Assembly (NCBI GenBank): GCA_023423995.1
Contig: JAFAEL010000123.1
Span: forward strand, 1 to 15,713
Length of the DNA stretch: 15,713 nucleotides
Direction: 5' to 3'
Origin: Pseudomonadota bacterium
GTDB lineage: Bacteria > Pseudomonadota > Alphaproteobacteria > Rhizobiales > Beijerinckiaceae
This document shows positions 8,353 to 15,713 of the stretch, one piece after another; the first letter of the stretch is position 1, and the number at the start of each line of letters is the position of its first letter. The position numbers and the translations under genes are program-made. The notes beneath the pieces are model-generated. The model did not search any database. It was not told the origin of the DNA and worked only from the letters and a program-made list of their open reading frames with translations.

Positions 8353-11300
8353 ATGATCTCGTCGATCTTCGTCGACCGCCCGCGGCTCGCGATCGTCATC
8401 GCGCTCGTCATCACGATCGCGGGTGGGTTGGCGCTGTTTCGGATCCCGGTCGCGCAGTTTCCCGACATCGTGCCGCCGCAGGTGAGCGTGTCGGCGAGCT
8501 ACCCGGGCGCTTCCGCGGAGGTCGTCGAGGAAAGCGTCGCCCAGCCGCTCGAAGCACAGATCATCGGCGTCGACCGCATGATCTACATGAAGTCCACCAG
8601 CGCCAATGACGGAAGCTACAGCCTGTCAGTGAGCTTCGAGCTCGGCTCCGATCCGGACATCGATGCCGTCACCGTCAACAACCGCGTCCAGACCGCCTTG
8701 TCCCAGCTCCCGACCGAGGTGCAGCAGCAGGGCGTCGCGGTGGAGAAGAAATCATCCGCGATCCTGCTCTTCCTCGTGCTCTACAGCGAGACGGGCGCGC
8801 AGGATCCGCTCTTCATCACGAACTACGCGATCATCAACATGCTGGACGATATCTCGCGTACGTCGGGAATCGGCCAGGCGAGCCTGTTCGCCAAGATGAA
8901 TTACTCGATGCGCATCTGGTTCGATGCGCAGCGCCTGACGAGCCTCAACCTCGCCCCCTCGGACGTGGTGAGCGCGATTCGTGCCCAGAGCGTTCAGGCC
9001 CCTGTCGGTCGCATAGGCGCGCCTCCCATCACGGACGAGCAGCAGTTCCAGATGAACGTCCAGACGCAGGGTCGATTGTCGACCCCTGCGCAGTTCGGAG
9101 CGATCGTGCTGCGGACAAACCCCGACGGCTCCGCCTTGCGCGTCCGCGATGTCGCTCGGGTGGAGCTGAGCGCACAGAGCTTCGACAGCGAGTCCCGCCT
9201 CGATGGCCGCCCGGGCGTGCCGATAGGCATCTACCTTGCCCCGGGAGCCAATGCGGTGCGGGCCGCGACGGCCGTCAAGGCAACGCTGGAAAGGCTGTCG
9301 ACGCGGTTTCCGGCGGGGCTCCGATATACGATCGTGCACGATTCGACGACCTTCGTGCAGGACACGATTTCCGAGGTGCTGCGAACACTGGCCGAGGCTT
9401 TCGTCCTCGTCGTGATCGTCGTGTTCCTGTTCCTCGGGAACCTGCGCGCTACCGTAATCCCCGCGGTCGCCGTGCCGGTGAGCCTGATCGGCACTTTCGC
9501 GGTGCTCTACGTGCTCGGCTACTCGGCCAACACGGTGTCGCTCCTCGCGATGGTGCTCGCCATCGGCATCGTGGTCGATGATGCGATCGTGGTCGTCGAA
9601 AATGTCGAGCGCGTGATGGAGGAGCATCCGGAACTGTCCCCGCCCGAGGCGGCGAAGCTCGCCATGACGCAGATCACGGCGCCCATCATCGCCATCACGC
9701 TCGTGCTCCTGTCCGTCTTCGTGCCGATCGCCTTCATACCGGGCGTCTCCGGGACGCTGTTCCGGCAATTCGCCGTCACGATCAGCGCGGCGATGATGAT
9801 CTCGGCGATCAACGCCCTGACCCTTTCGCCCGCGCTCTGCGGGGTATTCCTGCGCCCGACGGGCCCGCGGCGCGGCATCATGGGCCGGGTGCTCGGCGGG
9901 ATCGATTGGGCGCGGGACCGTTATACGGCGGGCGTTCGCCGGCTCGTGCGCGTCTCGGCGCTCTCGCTCGTGGCGGTCCTCATCTTCGCGGGTGGCGTCT
10001 TCGGCCTCTCCCGGATCACCCCGGCCGGCTTCCTGCCGGAGGAGGATCAGGGTGCCTTCTTCGTCTCGGTTCAACTGCCCGACGGGGCATCGGTGGCCCG
10101 CACGAGCGCGGTCGTCGCGCAAGTCGAGACGCTCCTCAAGGACATGCCCGGCGTCAACCAGGTGCTCTCCATCATCGGCTTCTCGCTTCTGGATGGTGCC
10201 GCCGAGCCGAATGCCGCGTTCATGGTGGCGCAGCTCAAGCCCTTCGCCGACCGCCGGAGCGCCGCTGAGTCGGCGCAGGCCCTGATCGGGCGGACTTACG
10301 CCGCCGCAGCGCGGATCCAGCAGGCGACGGTGCTGCCGTTCAACCTGCCGCCGATCATCGGGCTCTCGACCAGCGGCGGCTTCGAGTACATGCTCGAGGC
10401 GCGGGAGGGCCAGGACCCCGCGGCGGTGGACGCCGTGATGCGCGGTCTCGTGGCGGCTGCGAACCGCGATCCGCAGCTCGCGCGCGTCTTCTCCACCTTC
10501 ACGGCGTCGAACCCTTCGATCTTTCTCGATATCGACCGCACCAAGGCACAGGTGCTCGGGCTGACGCTGAGCGATGTGTTCAGTTCGCTCCAGGCGACCC
10601 TAGGGGGCGCCTACGTGAACAATTTCAACCTGTACGGCCGGACCTGGCAGGTGAACGTGGAGGGCGAGGCGGCCGATCGCGGCGACATCCGCGACCTCTG
10701 GAACATCTATGTCCGCGGCGGATCGGGCCAGATGGTGCCCCTTCGCTCCATCGCAAGCGAGCGCATCGTGCTGGGCCCGCAGGTCCTCACGCGCTACAAC
10801 AATTTCCGGGCCGTGACCGTGAACGGCAGCCCGGCACCCGGTGTCTCCTCCGGGGCCGCGATGACCGCGATGGAGCAGATCTCGGACCGGACCTTGCCGG
10901 CGGGCTATGGCTATGAGTGGACCGGGACCGCGTACCAGGAGCAGCAGGCCGCGGGGCAGACCTGGATCGTGCTCGGCCTCGCGTTCCTGTTCGCCTATCT
11001 GTTCCTGGTCGCCCTGTACGAGAGCTGGACCATCCCGATTCCCGTCCTGCTGTCCGTCGTGGTCGGCGCCTTTGGCTCCTACCTCGCCGTCAAGCTCGCC
11101 GGCTTGTCGCTCGACCTCTACAGCGAGATCGGCCTCGTGGTGCTGATCGCGCTCGCTGCGAAGAACGGCATCCTGATCGTCGAGTTCGCGAAGGATCAGC
11201 GGGAGGCCGGCGTGCCGATCAGGGAGGCGGCCATCATGGGCGCCCAGATGCGGTTCCGCGCCGTGATGATGACGTCCGCCGCCTTCATCCTCGGCCTCGT

Positions 11301-11484
11301 CCCGCTCGTGATCGCGACCGGCGCGGCCCAGATCAGCCGCCGCGACGTCGGAACCGCGGTCTTCGGCGGAATGATCGCCGCGAGTTCGATCGGCATCTTC
11401 CTCGTGCCCATGCTCTATGTCGTGTTCCAGACCCTTCGCGAGCGCGTGAAGTTCGGGAAGGCGACGCCGCGAGCAACCGCCTGA
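8353..11484 (+). CDS. RND multidrug efflux permease, HAE1 family (AcrB/MexB-like)
   Basis: This 1043-residue inner-membrane proton/drug antiporter has the usual length for AcrB-type pumps. The N-terminus [13 protein letters not shown] is family-typical, followed by TM1 and the first porter domain ([19 protein letters not shown]). The proton-relay aspartates are D409 and D410 ([18 protein letters not shown] in TM4) and the relay lysine is K937 ([11 protein letters not shown] in TM10). Both halves show the expected RND duplication with large periplasmic loops, about residues 30-335 and 565-870. GAGG six bases before ATG 8353 is a reasonable ribosome binding site. It forms an operon with the adaptor gene upstream. 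No outer-membrane factor gene follows, so the pump presumably uses a TolC/OprM-type channel encoded elsewhere. The family assignment is firm, while the substrate (antibiotics, solvents, plant compounds or others) is unknown. Confidence 0.96.
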   Translation: MISSIFVDRPRLAIVIALVITIAGGLALFRIPVAQFPDIVPPQVSVSASYPGASAEVVEESVAQPLEAQIIGVDRMIYMKSTSANDGSYSLSVSFELGSDPDIDAVTVNNRVQTALSQLPTEVQQQGVAVEKKSSAILLFLVLYSETGAQDPLFITNYAIINMLDDISRTSGIGQASLFAKMNYSMRIWFDAQRLTSLNLAPSDVVSAIRAQSVQAPVGRIGAPPITDEQQFQMNVQTQGRLSTPAQFGAIVLRTNPDGSALRVRDVARVELSAQSFDSESRLDGRPGVPIGIYLAPGANAVRAATAVKATLERLSTRFPAGLRYTIVHDSTTFVQDTISEVLRTLAEAFVLVVIVVFLFLGNLRATVIPAVAVPVSLIGTFAVLYVLGYSANTVSLLAMVLAIGIVVDDAIVVVENVERVMEEHPELSPPEAAKLAMTQITAPIIAITLVLLSVFVPIAFIPGVSGTLFRQFAVTISAAMMISAINALTLSPALCGVFLRPTGPRRGIMGRVLGGIDWARDRYTAGVRRLVRVSALSLVAVLIFAGGVFGLSRITPAGFLPEEDQGAFFVSVQLPDGASVARTSAVVAQVETLLKDMPGVNQVLSIIGFSLLDGAAEPNAAFMVAQLKPFADRRSAAESAQALIGRTYAAAARIQQATVLPFNLPPIIGLSTSGGFEYMLEAREGQDPAAVDAVMRGLVAAANRDPQLARVFSTFTASNPSIFLDIDRTKAQVLGLTLSDVFSSLQATLGGAYVNNFNLYGRTWQVNVEGEAADRGDIRDLWNIYVRGGSGQMVPLRSIASERIVLGPQVLTRYNNFRAVTVNGSPAPGVSSGAAMTAMEQISDRTLPAGYGYEWTGTAYQEQQAAGQTWIVLGLAFLFAYLFLVALYESWTIPIPVLLSVVVGAFGSYLAVKLAGLSLDLYSEIGLVVLIALAAKNGILIVEFAKDQREAGVPIREAAIMGAQMRFRAVMMTSAAFILGLVPLVIATGAAQISRRDVGTAVFGGMIAASSIGIFLVPMLYVVFQTLRERVKFGKATPRATA

Positions 11485-11727
11485 CTACGGGCCGTTCGAT
11501 AGCATGTCCGATCAGTTGGTCGGGCTCTGGGCGTTGGCAGGCCCGGGAACATGTGCACGCGGAAGCTCGCGTTCGTGGACTCCGGGCGGGGCGAGTTGAT
11601 CACCGCGTCGGAGCATCAGCGCTGGCTTGAAACTCATGGCATCGGACCCGGTGTCGATGGCCATCGACTGCAGTGCCGAACCGAACTCTCTAGTGATTGC
11701 GGCCCATGGAGGCCCCCGACCGGATGT

Positions 11728-11830
11728 CCTTTGAGATCGGCTACGTCCATATCGCCATCGCCGAGGTGACCGAGGGGCCAAGCTCTACCTTCCTGTCCCG
11801 GCCGACGGATCTACGCCGAATGCGACGTTC
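11728..11830 (+). pseudogene. Probable fossil fragment of an IS481-type (DDE, rve) transposase
   Basis: The frame reads IGYVHIAIAEVTEG, close to the segment I recall as IGYFHIDIAEVRTEEGKLYLFVAIDRTSKF, the first catalytic-Asp region of a common alphaproteobacterial IS481/IS3-like transposase. The match continues only after a frame change near 11776, as AKLYLPV, so the gene is broken. The position of the catalytic aspartate (HIDIAEV) is alanine here. Nothing upstream or downstream restores an intact transposase, and I found no terminal inverted repeats or target duplication. The assignment rests on remembered family sequence, not a search. Confidence 0.5.
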
Positions 11831-12196
11831 CGGGCCATCTCGCGGCCGCCTTCAAGGGGCCAGGTCGCAATTCCACGGGCGCGCGTACTGGCAGAGCAGC
11901 GCGGCCGCCGCGCAAGCGCTTTGCGCGTGCAAACAGGACCGTCAGAACATCCTGAGCGACCGCGAAGTCTGGTTCGAGAACCCACTCGGCCTCAATCTGG
12001 TCCGCCTCGCCGTCGTGCCAAGGCTTAGACCTGGAGCACGATCGCGCGTAAACCTGCTAAAAGATTCGCGCTAATTCGTGGGGAAGGGCCGCCACTCGCT
12101 GCTCACAACTGCAGCAAGGGCAAAAGTGCATAGAAGTTATCAATTGCAGTGCGGTCTATATGGCTCATTCGACCGGAGATACGAAGCTTATTTCAA

Positions 12197-12216
12197 GAAA
12201 TATAATTAGATATTTC
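12197..12216 (+). promoter_or_regulatory. Inverted repeat enclosing a TATAAT hexamer, candidate promoter/operator
   Basis: GAAATAT and ATATTTC form perfect 7-base arms around AATTAG. TATAAT at 12201-12206 matches the -10 consensus, but no good -35 lies 16-18 bases upstream. The site is 246 bases before the regulator ATG, in the most AT-rich part of the window. It could be an operator for the downstream regulator acting on itself; this is inference from position and symmetry alone. Confidence 0.3.
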
Positions 12217-12462
12217 ATCGCATAATGCGCAATTAACCGTGTTGACAATGGTCACTTCAACCGGAAGATGGCTCAATCATGCCTCAATAAGCTACGAAAT
12301 TGCAGAATAATCTCGGAATGGAAGAAGCTCACCAAGTTTAACGTCGCGAATGTTAGGAATTTCTGTCCAAACTTGGTCCGCCGATTTGCGCCAAGCTACT
12401 CGGTGGTTTATAGCGTTGGCGGCTGATCGGTTCGGCAGTGCAGGAAGGTCGAGAAGGGTTCG

Positions 12463-13278
12463 ATGGCATGGAGTGTCAAGATCCTGTTCGTTAAGGAAGA
12501 CCTTTCGACTGGATTGCAGAAAGAGGTTGCCGATGGATCTGTGCCTACGAATGCGGCCTTTGAGGATGTTGTCAGGACATCCCAGCCCGATGCGATCGTT
12601 CTCAATCTCTCTTCCGTTGCTACAGTCAGCGTCGGTGTGGAGGCCGTCCGGAAAGTCAGAAGCTTAACTGCGTTGCCGCTTGTTGTCGTCAGCGCTGGAG
12701 CTCCGGAGGAGGCCTTAGCGTACCGCCTTCATGGAGCGACTGAGTGCGTTCAGGTTCCGGTCGACATCGGGGCGTTCGCAACTCTGATGCAAGAGCTTGT
12801 GCGGCGGTCTGCCGCGGGGATCGACAAGGATGCGCGAGACTCTGCGAGCCAGGCCGAGCAAGTGGGTTCAGTCTCGCCTGAAGGTGTTCGCTTGAGTCTG
12901 CGTGGCAACATCATCAGGGGCCCAGCCCAAAGAGATGTTCTCCTGACTACGGCAGAAAACCGCCTTCTCCGAACGCTTGCGATGCGGCCTTGGTGTGTGT
13001 TGAGTCGCGCTGAGCTCGGCGTTGCCATCTACGGAGCGCAGCAACCAGCTAATGACCGCGCGGTAGACGTCCTCGTCACTCGTTTGCGCAAGAAGCTGAT
13101 GCTTGCCGGGGGGGAGGCTGCTCGCGCATTGGTGAAGACCGAGTTCCGTTTCGGCTATAGCTGGACCGCGGACGCGCTGGCGGATCCCGAATCTGAGCAG
13201 CAAATCCGACAAGGACGCGCCGAGATGTCTGTCTCACAGGACCCGCCCCCGCCGGCCGTTCGGTGGGCTGCTCGTTAG
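12463..13278 (+). CDS. OmpR/PhoB-type transcriptional regulator with degenerate receiver domain
   Basis: This 271-residue DNA-binding protein has an N-terminal receiver-like domain (about 1-112) and a C-terminal winged helix (about 165-245; LLTTAENRLLRTLAM, then RAVDVLVTRLRKKL and FRFGYSW), typical of OmpR/PhoB regulators. In the receiver, the phospho-acceptor aspartate is N48 (IVLNLS), the acidic-pocket pair is K11-E12, and the lysine before the cis-proline is V98 (QVPV). Only the switch serine S77 remains. Phosphoryl transfer is therefore unlikely, as in known atypical or pseudo-receiver regulators, and control would be by ligand, dimerisation or level. A linker (about 113-140) and a Pro-rich tail (251-271) are extra. 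GAAGG shortly before ATG 12463 serves as ribosome binding site. The type I secretion ABC gene starts 63 bases after the stop, and no sensor kinase gene is adjacent. It probably regulates that secretion locus; the direction of control is unknown. Confidence 0.9.
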   Translation: MAWSVKILFVKEDLSTGLQKEVADGSVPTNAAFEDVVRTSQPDAIVLNLSSVATVSVGVEAVRKVRSLTALPLVVVSAGAPEEALAYRLHGATECVQVPVDIGAFATLMQELVRRSAAGIDKDARDSASQAEQVGSVSPEGVRLSLRGNIIRGPAQRDVLLTTAENRLLRTLAMRPWCVLSRAELGVAIYGAQQPANDRAVDVLVTRLRKKLMLAGGEAARALVKTEFRFGYSWTADALADPESEQQIRQGRAEMSVSQDPPPPAVRWAAR

Positions 13279-13341
13279 ACCTTGCGACTACGCGTTTCCA
13301 CGGCATCTGTATTCCCTGGCTGAGACAACGACCGTATCTGC

Positions 13342-15663
13342 ATGGCTGAAGTCCGCATCCCGGTCGAACTGGAGGTCGATGAACGCGACACTAACCAGCT
13401 GCTTGCTTCGCTCGCCATTGTCGCGCGTCATCTCGGGGTCGCTCTCCCCGGCCGTCTCCAGGAGATCGGGCCCGAAGCCATCGCGTTTGAGGAAGGGACG
13501 GTCGCTTCATCGGCCTCGGCCGCGCGCGCACTCGGACCGCTCGCGAAGCGGTCGGGGTTACGGCTCGCTCCGATCTCTGGTCAGCGGGCAGACGACCTGC
13601 TGAAGTTGAGGTCGGCATTGCCTGCCGTTCTCATCCTGAAGAACGGCCAAGCTCTAGTGCTGCTCCGGGTCGAGCAGGCATTCGTCAGTCAGGAAGATCC
13701 ATCTCCGATCGCCAGGCGGCATGCTGCGCGATTCATCCTTGTCGACCCGGTCGTCGGAGAAGGGCGGCCGATTGTCTTGGACGTCCTCGCCTTGGAGCGC
13801 GGGTGGAATGGGGAATTGCTCTTGGTCAAACGGGAGTTCCGAACTCCCGAGCATGGCAACCAGACGGACGCCCCATTCGGGATGGCGTGGCTCGCGCGAG
13901 AGATGCTTCAAGAGCGGGGCACGATTCGAGACATCGTGATCGCGGCGCTAGCGCTCGCAATCCTGTCTCTCGGCCCGATAATGTTCATCCGCCTGTTGGT
14001 GGATCGCGTTCTGCATCACAACAGCGCGAACACTTTCGCTGTTTTGTGTGTCTTCATGGCAGTGTTTGTCTGTTGTGAGGCCGTATTGACGTTTTTGCGG
14101 CGCATCGTGATACTTTACGTTTCGGCGCGACTGGACGGAAAGCTCTCGGCGCACGCGTTTTCCAAGTTGCTCAGACTCCCTCTCGAATTCTTCGAGAGCA
14201 CTCCGGTTGGAAACGTCGCCCGCGACATGAACGAGATCGGGCGAATTCGTGGCTTCATGACGGGTCAGCTCCTCGGCACGGCCATCGACATGATCGGTCT
14301 CGTCATCTTTCTGCCGATCATGGTCATCATCAGTCCTGTCATGACCGCCTGGGTTCTGGCGATCTGCTGCCTCATCATTCTGTTTCTTATCATGGTTTTG
14401 CCGCGATTGCGGCGGCGTTCGCAGGATGTTTTCGAGGCTGAAGGTAGGAAGAGCGCATTCTTGTTCGAGACGCTGCGTGGCATTCATACGGTGAAGACAC
14501 TCGCGCTGCAGGAGCGCCAGCGGCGGGAGTGGGATCAGCGTGTCGCGGCGTCGATCCGCCTGCGGATCCGCGAGGGGAGGCTGGCGGCCCTCGTCCAGGC
14601 CACGGTGCTGCCGATGGAGCGCCTGATGACCACGGGAGCGATAGCTTTCGGAGTCTGGCTTGTTCTGAGTACCGATGGGACCGTGTACGTGGGCGCCCTT
14701 ATTGGCTTCATGCTCCTCGCGAACCGAGTAGCCTCGCCTCTCATCCAGCTGTCCTACCTGGTTCAGCAATACGACGATGCGAGGATGGCGGTTAGTACCG
14801 TGTCGGGGTTGCTCAACAGGCCTGCCGAGGAGGCGGACAATCGCGACGGACTTCGATCTCCGGTGCGGGGCGAGATCGAGTTCAACAACGTCACGTTCTC
14901 GTACCTGCAATCGCCGACACCGGCCCTGAGGGGTGTCAGCTTCGTCGTCCCGTCAGGAAAGGTTCTCGGGATTGTAGGAAGGAGCGGCTCCGGCAAGACC
15001 ACGATCACCCGCCTGCTGCAGCGGCTACACACCGAGTATTCGGGGCAGATCAAGATTGATGGAACGGAGCTCAAGGAGTTCGACGTCAATCACTTGCGCG
15101 CCGGGATGGGGGTGGTCCTCCAAGAGAGCTTCCTGTTCTCGGGATCAATTCGAGACAACATTGCCATCGGCGAGCCAGGCGCACCGCTCGAGCGTGTGAT
15201 CGAGATGGCTCGCCTCGCCGGGGCCGACGAGTTCATCAGCCAGCTTCCGCGCGGGTACGAGACTCAGATCCTCGAAGGCGGAAGCAACTTCTCCGGGGGG
15301 CAGCGGCAACGCCTCGCCGTTGCTCGCGCTCTGATGCGCAATCCTGGGATGCTGCTCTTCGACGAAGCAACCAGTGCACTCGACGCGGAAAGCGAGGCGG
15401 TCCTCATCTCCAACTTCCGGCGGATCGCATCGGGTCGGACGGTCATCATGATCTCGCATCGACTCGCGTCGTTGTCAGTGGCCGACAGCATCCTCGTTAT
15501 CGACGGAGGACTAGTTATCGACCAAGGCACCCACGACGAACTTCTCGAGCGGTGTGAAATGTATGCCCGCTTGTGGCGGCAGCAGAACAGGACGGCATCA
15601 CGCCCGCCGGAGCCGCGTGCCCTCGCCAAGGACGCCGTCCCGCTCCTGGCGAGGTCGGCGTAG
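13342..15663 (+). CDS. Type I secretion ABC transporter with C39-peptidase-like domain (HlyB/LapB type)
   Basis: This 773-residue inner-membrane exporter has the three-part layout of type I secretion ATPases. An N-terminal C39-like domain (about 5-165) lacks the catalytic cysteine and histidine (NQLLASLAIV in the Cys region, NGQALVLLRVE in the His region), so it should bind substrate without cleaving it. The membrane domain spans about 194-475 with the expected six segments. The nucleotide-binding domain is complete: Walker A 546-554 (GRSGSGKTT, K552), Q-loop Q594, signature SGGQR 651-655, Walker B with D674-E675, H-loop H706. With a membrane fusion protein and TolC it would export an unfolded protein with a C-terminal signal, often an RTX protein. 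The partners and the substrate are not in the window; a fusion protein gene may follow the right edge. The 63-base gap after the regulator suggests an operon. A weak ribosome binding site precedes ATG 13342. A bacteriocin/microcin peptidase-exporter is excluded by the missing cysteine. Confidence 0.94.
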   Translation: MAEVRIPVELEVDERDTNQLLASLAIVARHLGVALPGRLQEIGPEAIAFEEGTVASSASAARALGPLAKRSGLRLAPISGQRADDLLKLRSALPAVLILKNGQALVLLRVEQAFVSQEDPSPIARRHAARFILVDPVVGEGRPIVLDVLALERGWNGELLLVKREFRTPEHGNQTDAPFGMAWLAREMLQERGTIRDIVIAALALAILSLGPIMFIRLLVDRVLHHNSANTFAVLCVFMAVFVCCEAVLTFLRRIVILYVSARLDGKLSAHAFSKLLRLPLEFFESTPVGNVARDMNEIGRIRGFMTGQLLGTAIDMIGLVIFLPIMVIISPVMTAWVLAICCLIILFLIMVLPRLRRRSQDVFEAEGRKSAFLFETLRGIHTVKTLALQERQRREWDQRVAASIRLRIREGRLAALVQATVLPMERLMTTGAIAFGVWLVLSTDGTVYVGALIGFMLLANRVASPLIQLSYLVQQYDDARMAVSTVSGLLNRPAEEADNRDGLRSPVRGEIEFNNVTFSYLQSPTPALRGVSFVVPSGKVLGIVGRSGSGKTTITRLLQRLHTEYSGQIKIDGTELKEFDVNHLRAGMGVVLQESFLFSGSIRDNIAIGEPGAPLERVIEMARLAGADEFISQLPRGYETQILEGGSNFSGGQRQRLAVARALMRNPGMLLFDEATSALDAESEAVLISNFRRIASGRTVIMISHRLASLSVADSILVIDGGLVIDQGTHDELLERCEMYARLWRQQNRTASRPPEPRALAKDAVPLLARSA

Positions 15664-15713
15664 ATGGGCGCCGTAGGATCTTGATTGCCAGCCAGGCATG
15701 ATCGCGGGAATCG
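15664..15713 (+). other. Right edge after the secretion ATPase; no supported gene
   Basis: Fifty bases remain. An ATG at 15698 (reading MIAGI) is open to the edge and could be the start of the next gene, expected to be a HlyD-type membrane fusion protein, but it has no good ribosome binding site and five codons cannot identify it. Confidence 0.2.

Larger units (their letters stand above)
11485..12462. other. Long gene-poor stretch: transposase debris on the left, AT-rich DNA on the right
   Basis: No intact gene is recognisable in these 978 bases. The left half (to about 12075) is GC-rich and contains the transposase-like fragment listed separately; open frames here are short and match nothing I know. 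From about 12110 to 12460 the composition becomes distinctly more AT-rich than anywhere else in the window, with an inverted repeat at 12197-12216 and a second small palindrome at 12219-12229 (CGCAT-A-ATGCG). A TTGACA hexamer at 12242-12247 has no good -10 partner at 16-18 bases. This part probably holds the promoter of the regulator gene that starts at 12463. I see no clear factor-independent terminator for the efflux operon. Confidence 0.5.

Noticed and set aside
8752..10122. 456-codon minus-strand frame opposite the RND permease
   Set aside because: It is antisense to conserved pump sequence, with His/Arg/Asp-rich composition and no recognisable domain.
11697..12074. 125-codon plus-strand frame in the gap after the RND permease
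   Set aside because: Its only recognisable part is the transposase-like stretch, which needs a frame change to continue; the rest has no motif, so I call the fragment a pseudogene and not this frame a gene.
12242..12270. TTGACA as a sigma70 -35 box for the regulator gene
   Set aside because: The hexamer 17 bases downstream is AAGATG, a poor -10, and no better partner is at 16 or 18 bases.
1..15713. CRISPR arrays, tRNA or rRNA genes, intact insertion sequences, toxin-antitoxin pairs
   Set aside because: I looked for spaced direct repeats, cloverleaf or ribosomal sequence and intact transposase or small gene pairs and saw none.

Overview
The window is GC-rich, has no RNA genes that I can see, and looks like chromosomal DNA of an alphaproteobacterium. 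Rhizobiales, perhaps near Methylobacterium or Microvirga, is my best guess. It rests on base composition, the narK-fusion/narG arrangement and the style of the transposase remnant, not on a marker gene.

Region 1 (1-6340, minus strand) is the front of a respiratory nitrate reductase operon, transcribed right to left. A 914-residue double transporter (a NarK1-NarK2 fusion) brings nitrate in and exchanges it for nitrite. Its stop codon overlaps by four bases (ATGA) the start of narG, the molybdenum catalytic subunit of the membrane-bound nitrate reductase. narG runs off the left edge with roughly 45-50 C-terminal residues missing. narH, narJ and narI would be expected beyond. The translation start of narK is unusual. 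The best ribosome binding site and ATG are out of frame with the long reading frame. They drive a 14-codon frame ending at CTT-TGA, and the ribosome binding site sits inside a perfect palindrome.

Region 2 (6341-6826) is a divergent intergenic stretch without a recognisable gene. Region 3 (6827-11484, plus strand) is a two-gene RND multidrug-type efflux operon: a periplasmic adaptor with a Gly/Ala/Ser-rich tail, and an HAE1-type inner-membrane permease with the proton-relay residues intact. No outer-membrane channel gene or local repressor gene is next to it.

Region 4 (11485-12462) is almost 1 kb without an intact gene. Its left part holds what looks like a frameshifted fossil of an IS481-type transposase. 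Its right part is clearly more AT-rich than the rest and contains an inverted repeat around a TATAAT box.

Region 5 (12463-15663, plus strand) holds an OmpR-type regulator whose receiver domain has lost the phosphorylated aspartate and the conserved lysine. It is followed 63 bases later by a type I secretion ABC transporter with a non-catalytic C39-like N-terminal domain. The natural reading is a phosphorylation-independent regulator controlling a type I secretion locus whose membrane fusion protein and substrate lie outside the window. This part, set off by mobile-element debris and AT-rich DNA, is the most likely accessory segment and the best place to look for something undescribed.
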